This document shows, in pieces, positions 1 to 6,115 of a DNA stretch of 12,632 nt. Origin of the DNA: an uncultured Comamonadaceae bacterium (lineage in GTDB: Bacteria > Pseudomonadota > Gammaproteobacteria > Burkholderiales > Burkholderiaceae); the NCBI GenBank assembly GCA_946482115.1, contig CAMLQP010000059.1:1-12632 (forward strand), read 5' to 3'. The stretch's first letter is position 1; the number at the start of each line of letters is the position of its first letter. A program made the translations under genes and the position numbers. Under the pieces are notes generated by a model. That model was given only the letters and a program-made list of their open reading frames with translations, made no database searches and was not told where the DNA came from.

Positions 1-1527
1 GAGGCCGCGCACCTGAGCCACACCGCGCCGCTGGCGCTGCTGGAGCGGTCGGGCGCGATCAGCAATGCCTACCAGTTCCACTGGCAGCGGTTCCTGTTCG
101 AGTTTTTCCCCAAGGGCACGGGTTTCCCGGCCCTGCAGGCCCCGCCGGTGTCGGGCGATCTGCCCACGGCCACCGTGTCGGCCTTCTCCATCGACGATTC
201 CGCCACCACCGAAATCGACGACGCGCTGTCGGTGCAGGGGCTGGGCAGCGGCACGGTCACGCTGGGCATACACATCGCCGCGCCGGGCCTGGCGCTGACG
301 CCCGATGACGCGCTGGACGCCGTGGCGCGCACGCGCCTGTCCACCGTGTACATGCCTGGCCACAAGATCACCATGCTGCCCGACGCCGTGGTGCAGGCCT
401 ACACGCTGGAAGCCGGTCGCGACTGCCCGGCGGTGTCGCTGTATGTGCGGTACGACGAAGCCACGCTGGAGGTGCGCGGCAGCGAAACCCGGCTGGAGCG
501 GGTGCCCATCACCCACAACCTGCGCCACGACAAGCTGGATCACCTGGTCACCGCCGAATGGCTGGACGGCACCGATGGCGCCGAATCCGTGCCGGCGGAG
601 CTGGCCGCCTTGCGCCCCGAACTGGCCTTCTGCTGGCGCCTGGCGCGCCACCTCAAGGCCCAACGCGAGGTGGTGCGCGGCAAGCCCGAGACCTTCAACC
701 GGCCCGACTACAGCTTCAAATTGGACGGCGTGACCGGCGACGAACCCCAGGGCGAGGAGACCGTCGTCATCGGCACCCGCTCGCGCGGCGCGCCGCTGGA
801 CCTGATGGTGGCCGAGGCCATGATCGTGGCCAACAGCACCTGGGGCCAGTGGCTGGCCGAATGCGGCGTGCCCGGCATCTACCGCAGCCAGGCCAGCCTG
901 GCACCTGGCGTGAAGGTGCGCATGGGCACGCGGGCGCAGCCGCATGCGGGCATCGGCGTGAAGGCCTACGCCTGGAGCACCTCGCCGCTGCGCCGCTACA
1001 CCGATCTGGTCAACCAGTGGCAGATCATCGCTTGCGCGCGCCACGGCAAGACCGCCGCGCTGGTGGCGCCTTTCAAGCCCAAGGACACCGCGCTGATGGC
1101 GGTGGTGAGCGCCTTCGACGCGGCCTACACCGCCTACAACCAGTTCCAGGGCGGGATGGAGCGTTACTGGACGCTCAAGCACCTGCAGCAGGCCGGCATC
1201 ACCGAACTGACGGCCGCTGTCATCAAGGACAACCTGGTGCGCGCCGACCACCTGCCGCTGGTGCTGCAGGTGCTGGGCGCCGAGGGTCTGCCGCGTGGCG
1301 CCCATGTGCGCGTGCGTCTGGGCGCGATGGACCTGATCACGCTGGAGGTGGGCGGCACCGTCATCGAACGCCTGGACACGCCCGCCGAGGCGGTGGACGA
1401 AGGCGAGGACGACGAGGAAACGCTGGCCGCGCCGCTGGCCATCGCGGTGGACATGGACGCGGCCGACGACGCTGCGGCAAACCCCGATGCTCCGGCGGGC
1501 AGTGCCCCGGATAATCGGCAGCCGTGA
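1..1527 (+). CDS. RNB-domain exoribonuclease (RNase II family), 3' part
   Basis: The reading frame is open from base 1, so the gene begins upstream of the window; 508 residues are visible. It should be a 3'-to-5' processive exoribonuclease of RNA turnover. The RNB catalytic centre is at nucleotides 190-228 (IDDSATTEIDDAL), the counterpart of the acidic cluster D201/D207/D209/D210 of E. coli RNase II, with the second acid changed to Glu. The TSPLRRY block at 979-999 matches the conserved arginine-containing active-site segment of the family. The region after about nucleotide 1200 looks like a degenerate S1-type barrel (VRVRLGAMDLITLEVGG). It is followed by a strongly acidic, Ala/Asp/Glu-rich tail of about 45 residues with no recognisable fold. 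The stop codon overlaps the GTG start of the next gene by four bases. RNase II rather than RNase R is favoured, because the frame ends soon after the S1-like part without a basic tail. The exact orthologue is uncertain without the N-terminus. Confidence 0.9.
   Translation, partial: EAAHLSHTAPLALLERSGAISNAYQFHWQRFLFEFFPKGTGFPALQAPPVSGDLPTATVSAFSIDDSATTEIDDALSVQGLGSGTVTLGIHIAAPGLALTPDDALDAVARTRLSTVYMPGHKITMLPDAVVQAYTLEAGRDCPAVSLYVRYDEATLEVRGSETRLERVPITHNLRHDKLDHLVTAEWLDGTDGAESVPAELAALRPELAFCWRLARHLKAQREVVRGKPETFNRPDYSFKLDGVTGDEPQGEETVVIGTRSRGAPLDLMVAEAMIVANSTWGQWLAECGVPGIYRSQASLAPGVKVRMGTRAQPHAGIGVKAYAWSTSPLRRYTDLVNQWQIIACARHGKTAALVAPFKPKDTALMAVVSAFDAAYTAYNQFQGGMERYWTLKHLQQAGITELTAAVIKDNLVRADHLPLVLQVLGAEGLPRGAHVRVRLGAMDLITLEVGGTVIERLDTPAEAVDEGEDDEETLAAPLAIAVDMDAADDAAANPDAPAGSAPDNRQP
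1510..1515 (+). promoter_or_regulatory. -10-like hexamer GATAAT before the tonB-like gene
   Basis: GATAAT matches the sigma-70 -10 consensus at five of six positions and lies eight bases before the GTG start at 1524. No TTGACA-like -35 element is seen at normal spacing, and no Shine-Dalgarno sequence precedes the GTG. The hexamer lies inside the last codons of the ribonuclease gene (Asp-Asn), so coding chance is a real alternative. Its placement resembles the elements before rodA and tldD. Confidence 0.3.
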
Positions 1528-2375
1528 GATTACTGCCCGCGCTCAGCACCCTGCAGCTCGCGCTGGGCTTCTCGGTGGCCGTGCACGCGGCCCTGCTGAC
1601 GGTTCGTTTCGTCGACCCCGAGGCCTTCAACCGCGTGTTCAAGGACACGCCGCTGGAGGTCATCCTGGTCAACGCGCGCAGCGAGGAGCGCCCCGAGCTG
1701 GCCCAGGCCATCGCCCAGGCGCGCCTGGCGGGTGGCGGCGAGGCCGAGCGTGGCCGGGCCACCTCGCCGCTGCCGCCGTCGTCCGAACTGCGCATCGCCG
1801 AGCAGATGGAGGAGGAGCAGCGCCGCGTCGAGGCGCTCAAGGAGCAGCAAAGCCGCATGCTCGCGCAGATCCGCCAGCAGCTCGCCCACTACCCGCTCAA
1901 CGACCCCCTCTCGCCCCAGGCGCCACAGGAACTGGACGAGCGCGAGCAGAAGCGCCAGGCGCTGGTGAAGGTGCTGGCCGAGATCGAGAAGCGCATCAAC
2001 GAGGAGAACGCGCGGCCCAAGAAGCGCTACATCAGCCCGGCCACGCGCGAGGCGGTGTACGCGGTGTACTACGACGCCCTGCGCCGCCGCATCGAGGAGC
2101 GCGGCACCACGAACTTCCCCGAAGCCGCCGGCCGCAAGCTCTACGGTGAGCTCACCATGGTGATCACCGTCAACTTCGACGGCCGCGTGCTCGACACCGA
2201 AGTGGTCGAGTCCTCCGGCCAGGGCACGCTGGACCGGCGGGCCGAAGCGATCGTCAAGAGCATGGCCTATGGCCGTTTCACGCCCGCGATGCGGGCCCAG
2301 GCCGACCAGATCGTGGTGGTTTCGCGTTTTCGATTCACGCGCGACGCCACCTTGCAAACCCAGATGTCCCGCTGA
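1524..2375 (+). CDS. TonB-family energy-transducer-like protein
   Basis: This 283-residue protein has a TonB-like layout. A single membrane segment at about residues 7-28 carries the S-x3-H pattern (S17, H21) that in E. coli TonB contacts ExbB/ExbD. A long charged, probably helical or coiled-coil spacer follows at about 88-165, in place of the usual Pro-rich linker. The C-terminal TonB-type domain at about 205-273 includes TMVITVNFDGRVLDTEVVESSG and ends in a beta strand (VVVSRFRFTRD). The predicted role is to span the periplasm and carry proton-motive energy to an outer-membrane partner. No exbB, exbD or receptor gene is in the window, so it must borrow a motor or do something different, for example TolA-like scaffolding. 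The GTG start is chosen because the membrane segment follows at once and it overlaps the ribonuclease stop (GTGA); it has no evident Shine-Dalgarno. The family call is firm; the function is not. Confidence 0.85.
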   Translation: MRLLPALSTLQLALGFSVAVHAALLTVRFVDPEAFNRVFKDTPLEVILVNARSEERPELAQAIAQARLAGGGEAERGRATSPLPPSSELRIAEQMEEEQRRVEALKEQQSRMLAQIRQQLAHYPLNDPLSPQAPQELDEREQKRQALVKVLAEIEKRINEENARPKKRYISPATREAVYAVYYDALRRRIEERGTTNFPEAAGRKLYGELTMVITVNFDGRVLDTEVVESSGQGTLDRRAEAIVKSMAYGRFTPAMRAQADQIVVVSRFRFTRDATLQTQMSR

Positions 2376-2379
2376 ACCC

Positions 2380-3210
2380 ATGGATGCCTACGCCGTCATC
2401 GGCAACCCCGTCGCCCACAGCAAGTCCCCGCGCATCCATGCGCGTTTCGCCGAGCTCACCGGCCAGATGCTGACCTACGGCCGGCTCGAACTGCCGCTCG
2501 ACGGCTTCACCGCCGGGCTGGATGCGGCGCGGCGCGGCGGCCTGAAGGGTGCCAACGTGACCGTGCCATTCAAGTTCGAGGCCTTCGCCTATGCCGACCA
2601 CCACAGCGAGCGGGCCGAACTGGCCCGGGCCTGCAACACGCTGCGCTTCGACGCCGACGGTGTGTACGGCGACAACACCGACGGCATCGGCCTGGTGAAC
2701 GACATCCAGCGCCACGCCGGCGTGGCCCTGCGCGGCGCGCGCGTGCTGGTGGTGGGCGCGGGCGGCGCGGCTGCCGGCGTGCTGGGGCCGCTGCTGGCGG
2801 AAGGGCCGCGTGAATTGCTGGTGATCAACCGCACGGCCGACAAGGCCCGGGCGCTGGCCGATCGTCACGCCGACTGGGCCAAACGCCACGCCACCGTGGT
2901 GCGCGGCGGTGGGCTGGACGCGGTGGACGGCCCGTTCGACGTGGTGGTCAACGGCACGGCGGCCAGCCTGGCCGGCGCAGCCATTCCCGTGTCGCCGCGC
3001 GCGCTGCGCGCCGGCACGCTGGCGGTGGACATGATGTACGGCCCCGCCGCGCAAGCCTTCGCCGACTGGGCCCGGTCGCACGGCGCGGTGCCGCGCGACG
3101 GCCTGGGCATGCTGGTCGAGCAGGCGGTGGCCGCTTTCCGGCTCTGGCGCGGCATCGAGCCGCCCGGCGCCCAGGTGCTGGCGGAGCTGCGCGCGGAGCT
3201 GGCGGCATGA
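2380..3210 (+). CDS. aroE: Shikimate dehydrogenase (NADP+)
   Basis: AroE reduces 3-dehydroshikimate to shikimate with NADPH in the cytoplasmic pathway to chorismate and aromatic amino acids. The 276-residue product has normal family length. The shikimate-binding S-K-S-P is at residues 14-17 and the catalytic lysine is K65 in NVTVPFK. N86 and D101 (in NTDGIG) complete the substrate site. The dinucleotide fold follows, with GAGGAA at 127-132, and NRT at 150-152 marks NADP preference. DMMYGP at 217-222 and GLGMLVEQA at 241-249 form the conserved C-terminal part. The ATG at 2380 is chosen because it begins the conserved MDAYAVIGNP strand; the upstream open frame lies within the preceding gene. 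It starts four bases after the tonB-like stop and overlaps mtgA by four bases (ATGA). All key residues are present, so it should be active. Confidence 0.97.
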   Translation: MDAYAVIGNPVAHSKSPRIHARFAELTGQMLTYGRLELPLDGFTAGLDAARRGGLKGANVTVPFKFEAFAYADHHSERAELARACNTLRFDADGVYGDNTDGIGLVNDIQRHAGVALRGARVLVVGAGGAAAGVLGPLLAEGPRELLVINRTADKARALADRHADWAKRHATVVRGGGLDAVDGPFDVVVNGTAASLAGAAIPVSPRALRAGTLAVDMMYGPAAQAFADWARSHGAVPRDGLGMLVEQAVAAFRLWRGIEPPGAQVLAELRAELAA

Positions 3211-3944
3211 AAAGCCTGCTGCGCTGGATCGGCTGGCTGCTGCTCGCAGGCGTGGGCCTGCAGGTCTTCTTCGTCCTGCGCATCGTCGCGATGGTGGCCG
3301 TCGATCCGCAGAGCACGGCCTTCATGCGGTCCGAGGCCTGGCGTATCGCCACCCAGGGCAGCGGGTTCAGGTGGCGCCAGGAGTGGGTGCCCTACGAGTC
3401 CATTTCGCCCCACCTCAAGCGCGCGGTGATCGCCGCCGAGGACGCCGGCTTTGCCGACCACGGCGGCGTGGACTGGGAGGCGATCGAACAGGCCTGGGAG
3501 AAGAACGAGCGCCGCGCGGCCCAGGCCGAACGGCGGGCGGCCCAGGCCAGGAACGCGGCTACCGTGCGCCCGCCCAAGGTGGTGGGCGGCTCCACCATCA
3601 CGCAGCAGCTGGCCAAGAACCTGCTGCTCTCGGGCGAGCGGCAGATGATGCGCAAGGGCCAGGAACTGCTGCTCACGCTGGCGCTGGAGCTGTTCCTGGA
3701 CAAGCGCCGCATCCTCGAGATCTACCTCAACAGCGTGGAGTGGGGCGAGGGCGTGTTCGGTGCCGAGGCGGCCGCGCAGCGCTACTTCCGCAAGCCGGCG
3801 CGTCAGCTCACCGCCCATGAGGCCGCTCGCCTGGCGGTGATGCTGCCCAGCCCCAAATTCTTCGAAACCCGCCCGAATTCGGCCTATCTGGCCGGGCGCG
3901 CGGGCACCATCGTCGCGCGCATGGGCGCGGTGCAGGCGCCATGA
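3207..3944 (+). CDS. mtgA: Monofunctional peptidoglycan glycosyltransferase MtgA
   Basis: This family-51 glycosyltransferase polymerises lipid II into glycan strands at the outer face of the inner membrane and lacks a penicillin-binding transpeptidase domain. The 245-residue product has one N-terminal membrane segment (about residues 5-31). The catalytic motif AAEDAGFADHGG holds the general-base glutamate E78. GGSTITQQLAKNLLL at 127-141 and RKGQELLL at 149-156 are family motifs, and ILEIYLNSVEWG at 169-180 holds the second glutamate, E171. Between the first two motifs, residues 99-124 form a charged insert longer than in E. coli MtgA; it contains two copies of ERRAAQA. The ATG overlaps the aroE stop (ATGA), and GGAG lies eight bases upstream, supporting this start. 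Its last codons overlap the acyltransferase start. It is the first of three envelope genes in a row. Confidence 0.96.
   Translation: MKSLLRWIGWLLLAGVGLQVFFVLRIVAMVAVDPQSTAFMRSEAWRIATQGSGFRWRQEWVPYESISPHLKRAVIAAEDAGFADHGGVDWEAIEQAWEKNERRAAQAERRAAQARNAATVRPPKVVGGSTITQQLAKNLLLSGERQMMRKGQELLLTLALELFLDKRRILEIYLNSVEWGEGVFGAEAAAQRYFRKPARQLTAHEAARLAVMLPSPKFFETRPNSAYLAGRAGTIVARMGAVQAP
3507..3548 (+). repeat. Two 21-bp direct repeats coding ERRAAQA inside mtgA
   Basis: Positions 3507-3527 and 3528-3548 match at 18 of 21 bases, the last 12 being identical, and each encodes the heptad ERRAAQA (MtgA residues 101-107 and 108-114). A seven-residue charged/Ala repeat could lengthen a helix. It lies in the insert between the two catalytic motifs, and a 21-bp unit can gain or lose copies without breaking the frame. 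Confidence 0.75.
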
Positions 3945-4567
3945 TGGCCCGTATCGTCGGCTGGTTCCTGCTTGGGCTGGTGCGCGTGCTTACCGGGGCG
4001 CAGGCCCGCTGGCACGGCTGCCCGCCCAAGGCCGAGCAGCGCATCTACTTCGCCAACCACCAGAGCCACGCCGATCTGGTGCTGATCTGGGCCGCGCTGC
4101 CGACCGAGCTGCGGGCCATCACCCGTCCCATAGCGGCAAAGGATTACTGGACCGCCAACCGCTTCAAGCAGTGGATCACCACGGCCGTGTTCAACGCCGT
4201 GTACGTGGAGCGCCAGCGCAGCGTGGGCCCGGACGGTGAGGCCACCGATCCGCTGGAGCCGCTGATCGCGGCGCTGGAGCAGGGCGACTCCATCATCCTG
4301 TTCCCCGAGGGTACGCGCGGCCACCAGGAAGACCCCCAGCCCTTCAAGTCGGGCCTGTACAACCTGGCCAAGCGGTTTCCCGACGTGGTGCTGGTGCCCA
4401 CCTGGATTCACAACGTGCAGCGCGTCATGCCCAAGGGCGAGGTGGTGCCGGTGCCGGTGCTGTGTTCGGTCACGTTCGGCGCGCCGATCCAGCTGGGACC
4501 CGACGAGCCACGTTCCGACTTTCTGGTTCGGGCACGCCAGGCCGTCATGGCCCTGCGGGAGGTTTGA
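3941..4567 (+). CDS. 1-acyl-sn-glycerol-3-phosphate acyltransferase-like protein (PlsC family)
   Basis: PlsC-type enzymes acylate lysophosphatidate to phosphatidate at the inner membrane. The 208-residue protein has one N-terminal hydrophobic segment (about residues 3-20). All four acyltransferase motifs are present: NHQSHAD (catalytic H40-x4-D45), VYVERQR around R91, FPEGTRG at 121-127 and VPTWIHN at 152-158. It should therefore be catalytically competent. It overlaps mtgA by four bases (ATGATGG; a second ATG at 3944 is an equally possible start) and is followed after two bases by a CdsA-like gene. That pairing would suit two successive steps of phospholipid synthesis if the neighbour were active. 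Because the essential plsC and cdsA usually lie elsewhere in such genomes, this may be a paralogue with another acyl acceptor; the substrate cannot be read from the sequence. Confidence 0.92.
   Translation: MMARIVGWFLLGLVRVLTGAQARWHGCPPKAEQRIYFANHQSHADLVLIWAALPTELRAITRPIAAKDYWTANRFKQWITTAVFNAVYVERQRSVGPDGEATDPLEPLIAALEQGDSIILFPEGTRGHQEDPQPFKSGLYNLAKRFPDVVLVPTWIHNVQRVMPKGEVVPVPVLCSVTFGAPIQLGPDEPRSDFLVRARQAVMALREV
4557..4562 (+). promoter_or_regulatory. Shine-Dalgarno site GGGAGG
   Basis: A near-perfect ribosome-binding sequence ends seven bases before the ATG at 4570 and fixes the start of the CdsA-like gene. The open frame upstream of that ATG overlaps the acyltransferase gene in another phase and shows no family similarity. 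Confidence 0.75.
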
Positions 4568-4569
4568 GC

Positions 4570-5559
4570 ATGGGCGGCTTCCTGCGCAGCCTCACCGTCG
4601 ACCAGCAGGTCGGCCTGCTGTTCCTGGCCGTCTTCGGCCTGCTGTCGCTGGCCAGCGTGGTGCAGCTCATGCTCTCGCTGAAGGAACGCAACCGCGACGA
4701 TCCGGGCCACGAGGCCCGCATCGAGCGCATGCGCGACCTGGCGGCCATCCTGCGTGCGTCGTGGGCCATGGCGGTGGTGTTCTGGATCGGCTGGGCCGCC
4801 GGCGACGGCGTCGCCACGCTGCTGTTCGGCCTGCTGTCGTTCTTCGCCCTGCGCGAGTTCATCAGCCTGTCGCCCACGCAGCGCGGCGACCACCGCAGCC
4901 TGGTGCTGATCTTCTTCGTCGTGCTGCCGGTGCAGTACCTGCTGGTCTGGGGCGGGCGCTACAACCTGTTCACCGTGTTCATCCCGGTCTATGTGTTCCT
5001 GGCCATTCCGGTGGTGAGCGCGCTGGCCAACGAGCCGCAGCGCTTCCTGGAGCGCAACGCCAAGCTGCAGTGGGGCATCATGGTCTGCGTCTACGGCATG
5101 AGCCATGTGCCGGCGCTGCTGGTGCTGGATTTCCCGCGCTTCACGGGGCGCAGTGCCTTCCTGGTGTTCTTCCTGGTGGCGGTGGTGCAGACCTGCATGC
5201 TGGTGCAGCACCTGGCGGCGCGCGGCCGGCGCAAGCCGGCGGTGCCGGCCATCAGCCAGAGTTTCCACTGGAGCAGCTGGGCCGCCGGCGTGCTGGCCGG
5301 TGGCTTTGTGGGCGTGCTGCTCGCGGGCTTCACGCCCTTCGTGGCGGGCCAGGCGCTGGGCATGGCGCTGATCGCCTGCGCAGCCGGCACGCTGGGCCAC
5401 CTGGTCATGAAGGCCATCAAGCGCGACCGCGGCGTGCGGCACTGGGGGCTGGACGGGAAATCGGTCACGGGCACCAGCGGCCTGCTGGACCGGGTGGATG
5501 CGCTGTGTTTCGCGGCGCCGGTGTTTTTCCATTCCGTCCGCTGGTATTTCGGCCTGTGA
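4570..5559 (+). CDS. CdsA-like membrane protein with degenerate CDP-diglyceride synthase motifs
   Basis: This 329-residue polytopic membrane protein has about eight hydrophobic segments and resembles phosphatidate cytidylyltransferases, which make CDP-diacylglycerol from CTP and phosphatidate. The family's C-terminal end is clear: KR (284-285), then GLLDRVD (304-310), then [15 protein letters not shown] (313-327). By manual alignment, however, most residues of the catalytic motifs differ. The conserved S/N-D before the nucleotide-binding segment is C209-M210, and the SPxKTxEG-type segment reads SQSFHWSS (229-236). The Asp of the GDL-type turn is H277, the signature Ser is K281, the Lys-Asp pair is R290-H291, and the GHGG segment reads GTSG (301-304). 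The frame is intact with a strong Shine-Dalgarno, so it is not a decayed pseudogene. It lies two bases after a PlsC-type gene and seven before ruvC. It may be a lipid-binding or regulatory pseudoenzyme, or use different chemistry. Family membership is secure; enzymatic activity is doubtful. Confidence 0.85.
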   Translation: MGGFLRSLTVDQQVGLLFLAVFGLLSLASVVQLMLSLKERNRDDPGHEARIERMRDLAAILRASWAMAVVFWIGWAAGDGVATLLFGLLSFFALREFISLSPTQRGDHRSLVLIFFVVLPVQYLLVWGGRYNLFTVFIPVYVFLAIPVVSALANEPQRFLERNAKLQWGIMVCVYGMSHVPALLVLDFPRFTGRSAFLVFFLVAVVQTCMLVQHLAARGRRKPAVPAISQSFHWSSWAAGVLAGGFVGVLLAGFTPFVAGQALGMALIACAAGTLGHLVMKAIKRDRGVRHWGLDGKSVTGTSGLLDRVDALCFAAPVFFHSVRWYFGL

Positions 5560-5566
5560 GCACGCC

Positions 5567-6115
5567 ATGAGAATCCTCGGCATAGACCCCGGCCTGCAGT
5601 GCACCGGCTTCGGCGTCATCGACACCGATGGCCCGAAGATGCACTACGTGGCCAGCGGAACCATACGCACCAGCCCCGGGAACGGCGCGCTGCTGCCCGA
5701 ACGGCTCAAGGTGCTGTTCGACGGCATCAGCGAGGTGGCCAAACGCTACCAGCCCGAGGTGGCGGTGTGCGAAATCGTGTTCGTCAACGTCAACCCCCAG
5801 GCCACGCTGATGCTGGGCCAGGCGCGCGGCTGCTGCCTGACGGCGCTGGTGGCCAGCGGCCTGCCGGTCAGCGAGTACACCGCGCTGCAGCTCAAGAAGG
5901 CGGTGGTGGGCTACGGCAAGGCCGCCAAGCCACAGGTGCAGGAGATGGTGAAACGCCTGCTGCAGCTGCCCGGCCTGCCGGGCAAGGACGCGGCCGACGC
6001 CCTGGGCCTGTGCATCACCCACGCGCAGGTGGCACGCACCGCTTCGGCCATCAACCGCGTCGCGCCGCTGCAGGCACGCACCAGCGGCTCCTACCGCGAC
6101 GGGCGCAGCTACTGA
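5567..6115 (+). CDS. ruvC: Holliday junction resolvase RuvC
   Basis: RuvC is the dimeric Mg2+-dependent endonuclease that cuts four-way DNA junctions delivered by the RuvAB branch-migration complex. The 182-residue protein keeps the four catalytic acids: D7 (in GIDPGL), E69 (in [11 protein letters not shown], where the usual residue after Glu is Gln), and D141 and D144 (in KDAADAL). TLMLGQARG at 80-88 and the DNA-contacting [11 protein letters not shown] at 115-125 are also typical. The ATG at 5567 is chosen because it opens directly on the first catalytic strand MRILGIDPG. It starts seven bases after the CdsA-like stop, so it is probably co-transcribed with envelope genes. ruvA and ruvB do not follow; instead the next gene converges on it and the two coding regions overlap by seven bases. 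The C-terminus has a short Arg/Ser-rich tail. Confidence 0.97.
   Translation: MRILGIDPGLQCTGFGVIDTDGPKMHYVASGTIRTSPGNGALLPERLKVLFDGISEVAKRYQPEVAVCEIVFVNVNPQATLMLGQARGCCLTALVASGLPVSEYTALQLKKAVVGYGKAAKPQVQEMVKRLLQLPGLPGKDAADALGLCITHAQVARTASAINRVAPLQARTSGSYRDGRSY

Noticed and set aside
558..1514. 318-residue plus-strand frame within the ribonuclease gene in another phase
   Set aside because: Gly/Arg/Ala-rich with no motifs; the RNase frame carries the conserved active-site residues.
2269..2379. Upstream extension of aroE
   Set aside because: This part overlaps the 3' end of the tonB-like gene in another phase and lacks similarity; MDAYAVIGNP is the normal AroE beginning.
1530..2381. 283-residue minus-strand frame almost exactly opposite the tonB-like gene
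   Set aside because: Near-identical extent is striking but follows from codon-phase mirroring; the product is Leu/Ala/Arg-rich without motifs, while the plus strand has a clear TonB domain.
2865..3818. 317-residue minus-strand frame opposite aroE and mtgA
   Set aside because: It crosses two well-supported genes and shows no family features.
4408..5625. 405-residue open frame on the minus strand opposite the CdsA-like gene
   Set aside because: It mirrors the codon phase of the plus-strand gene, is rich in His/Gln/Arg/Ala with no motif, and the plus strand encodes a recognisable family. Such frames are common in very GC-rich DNA.
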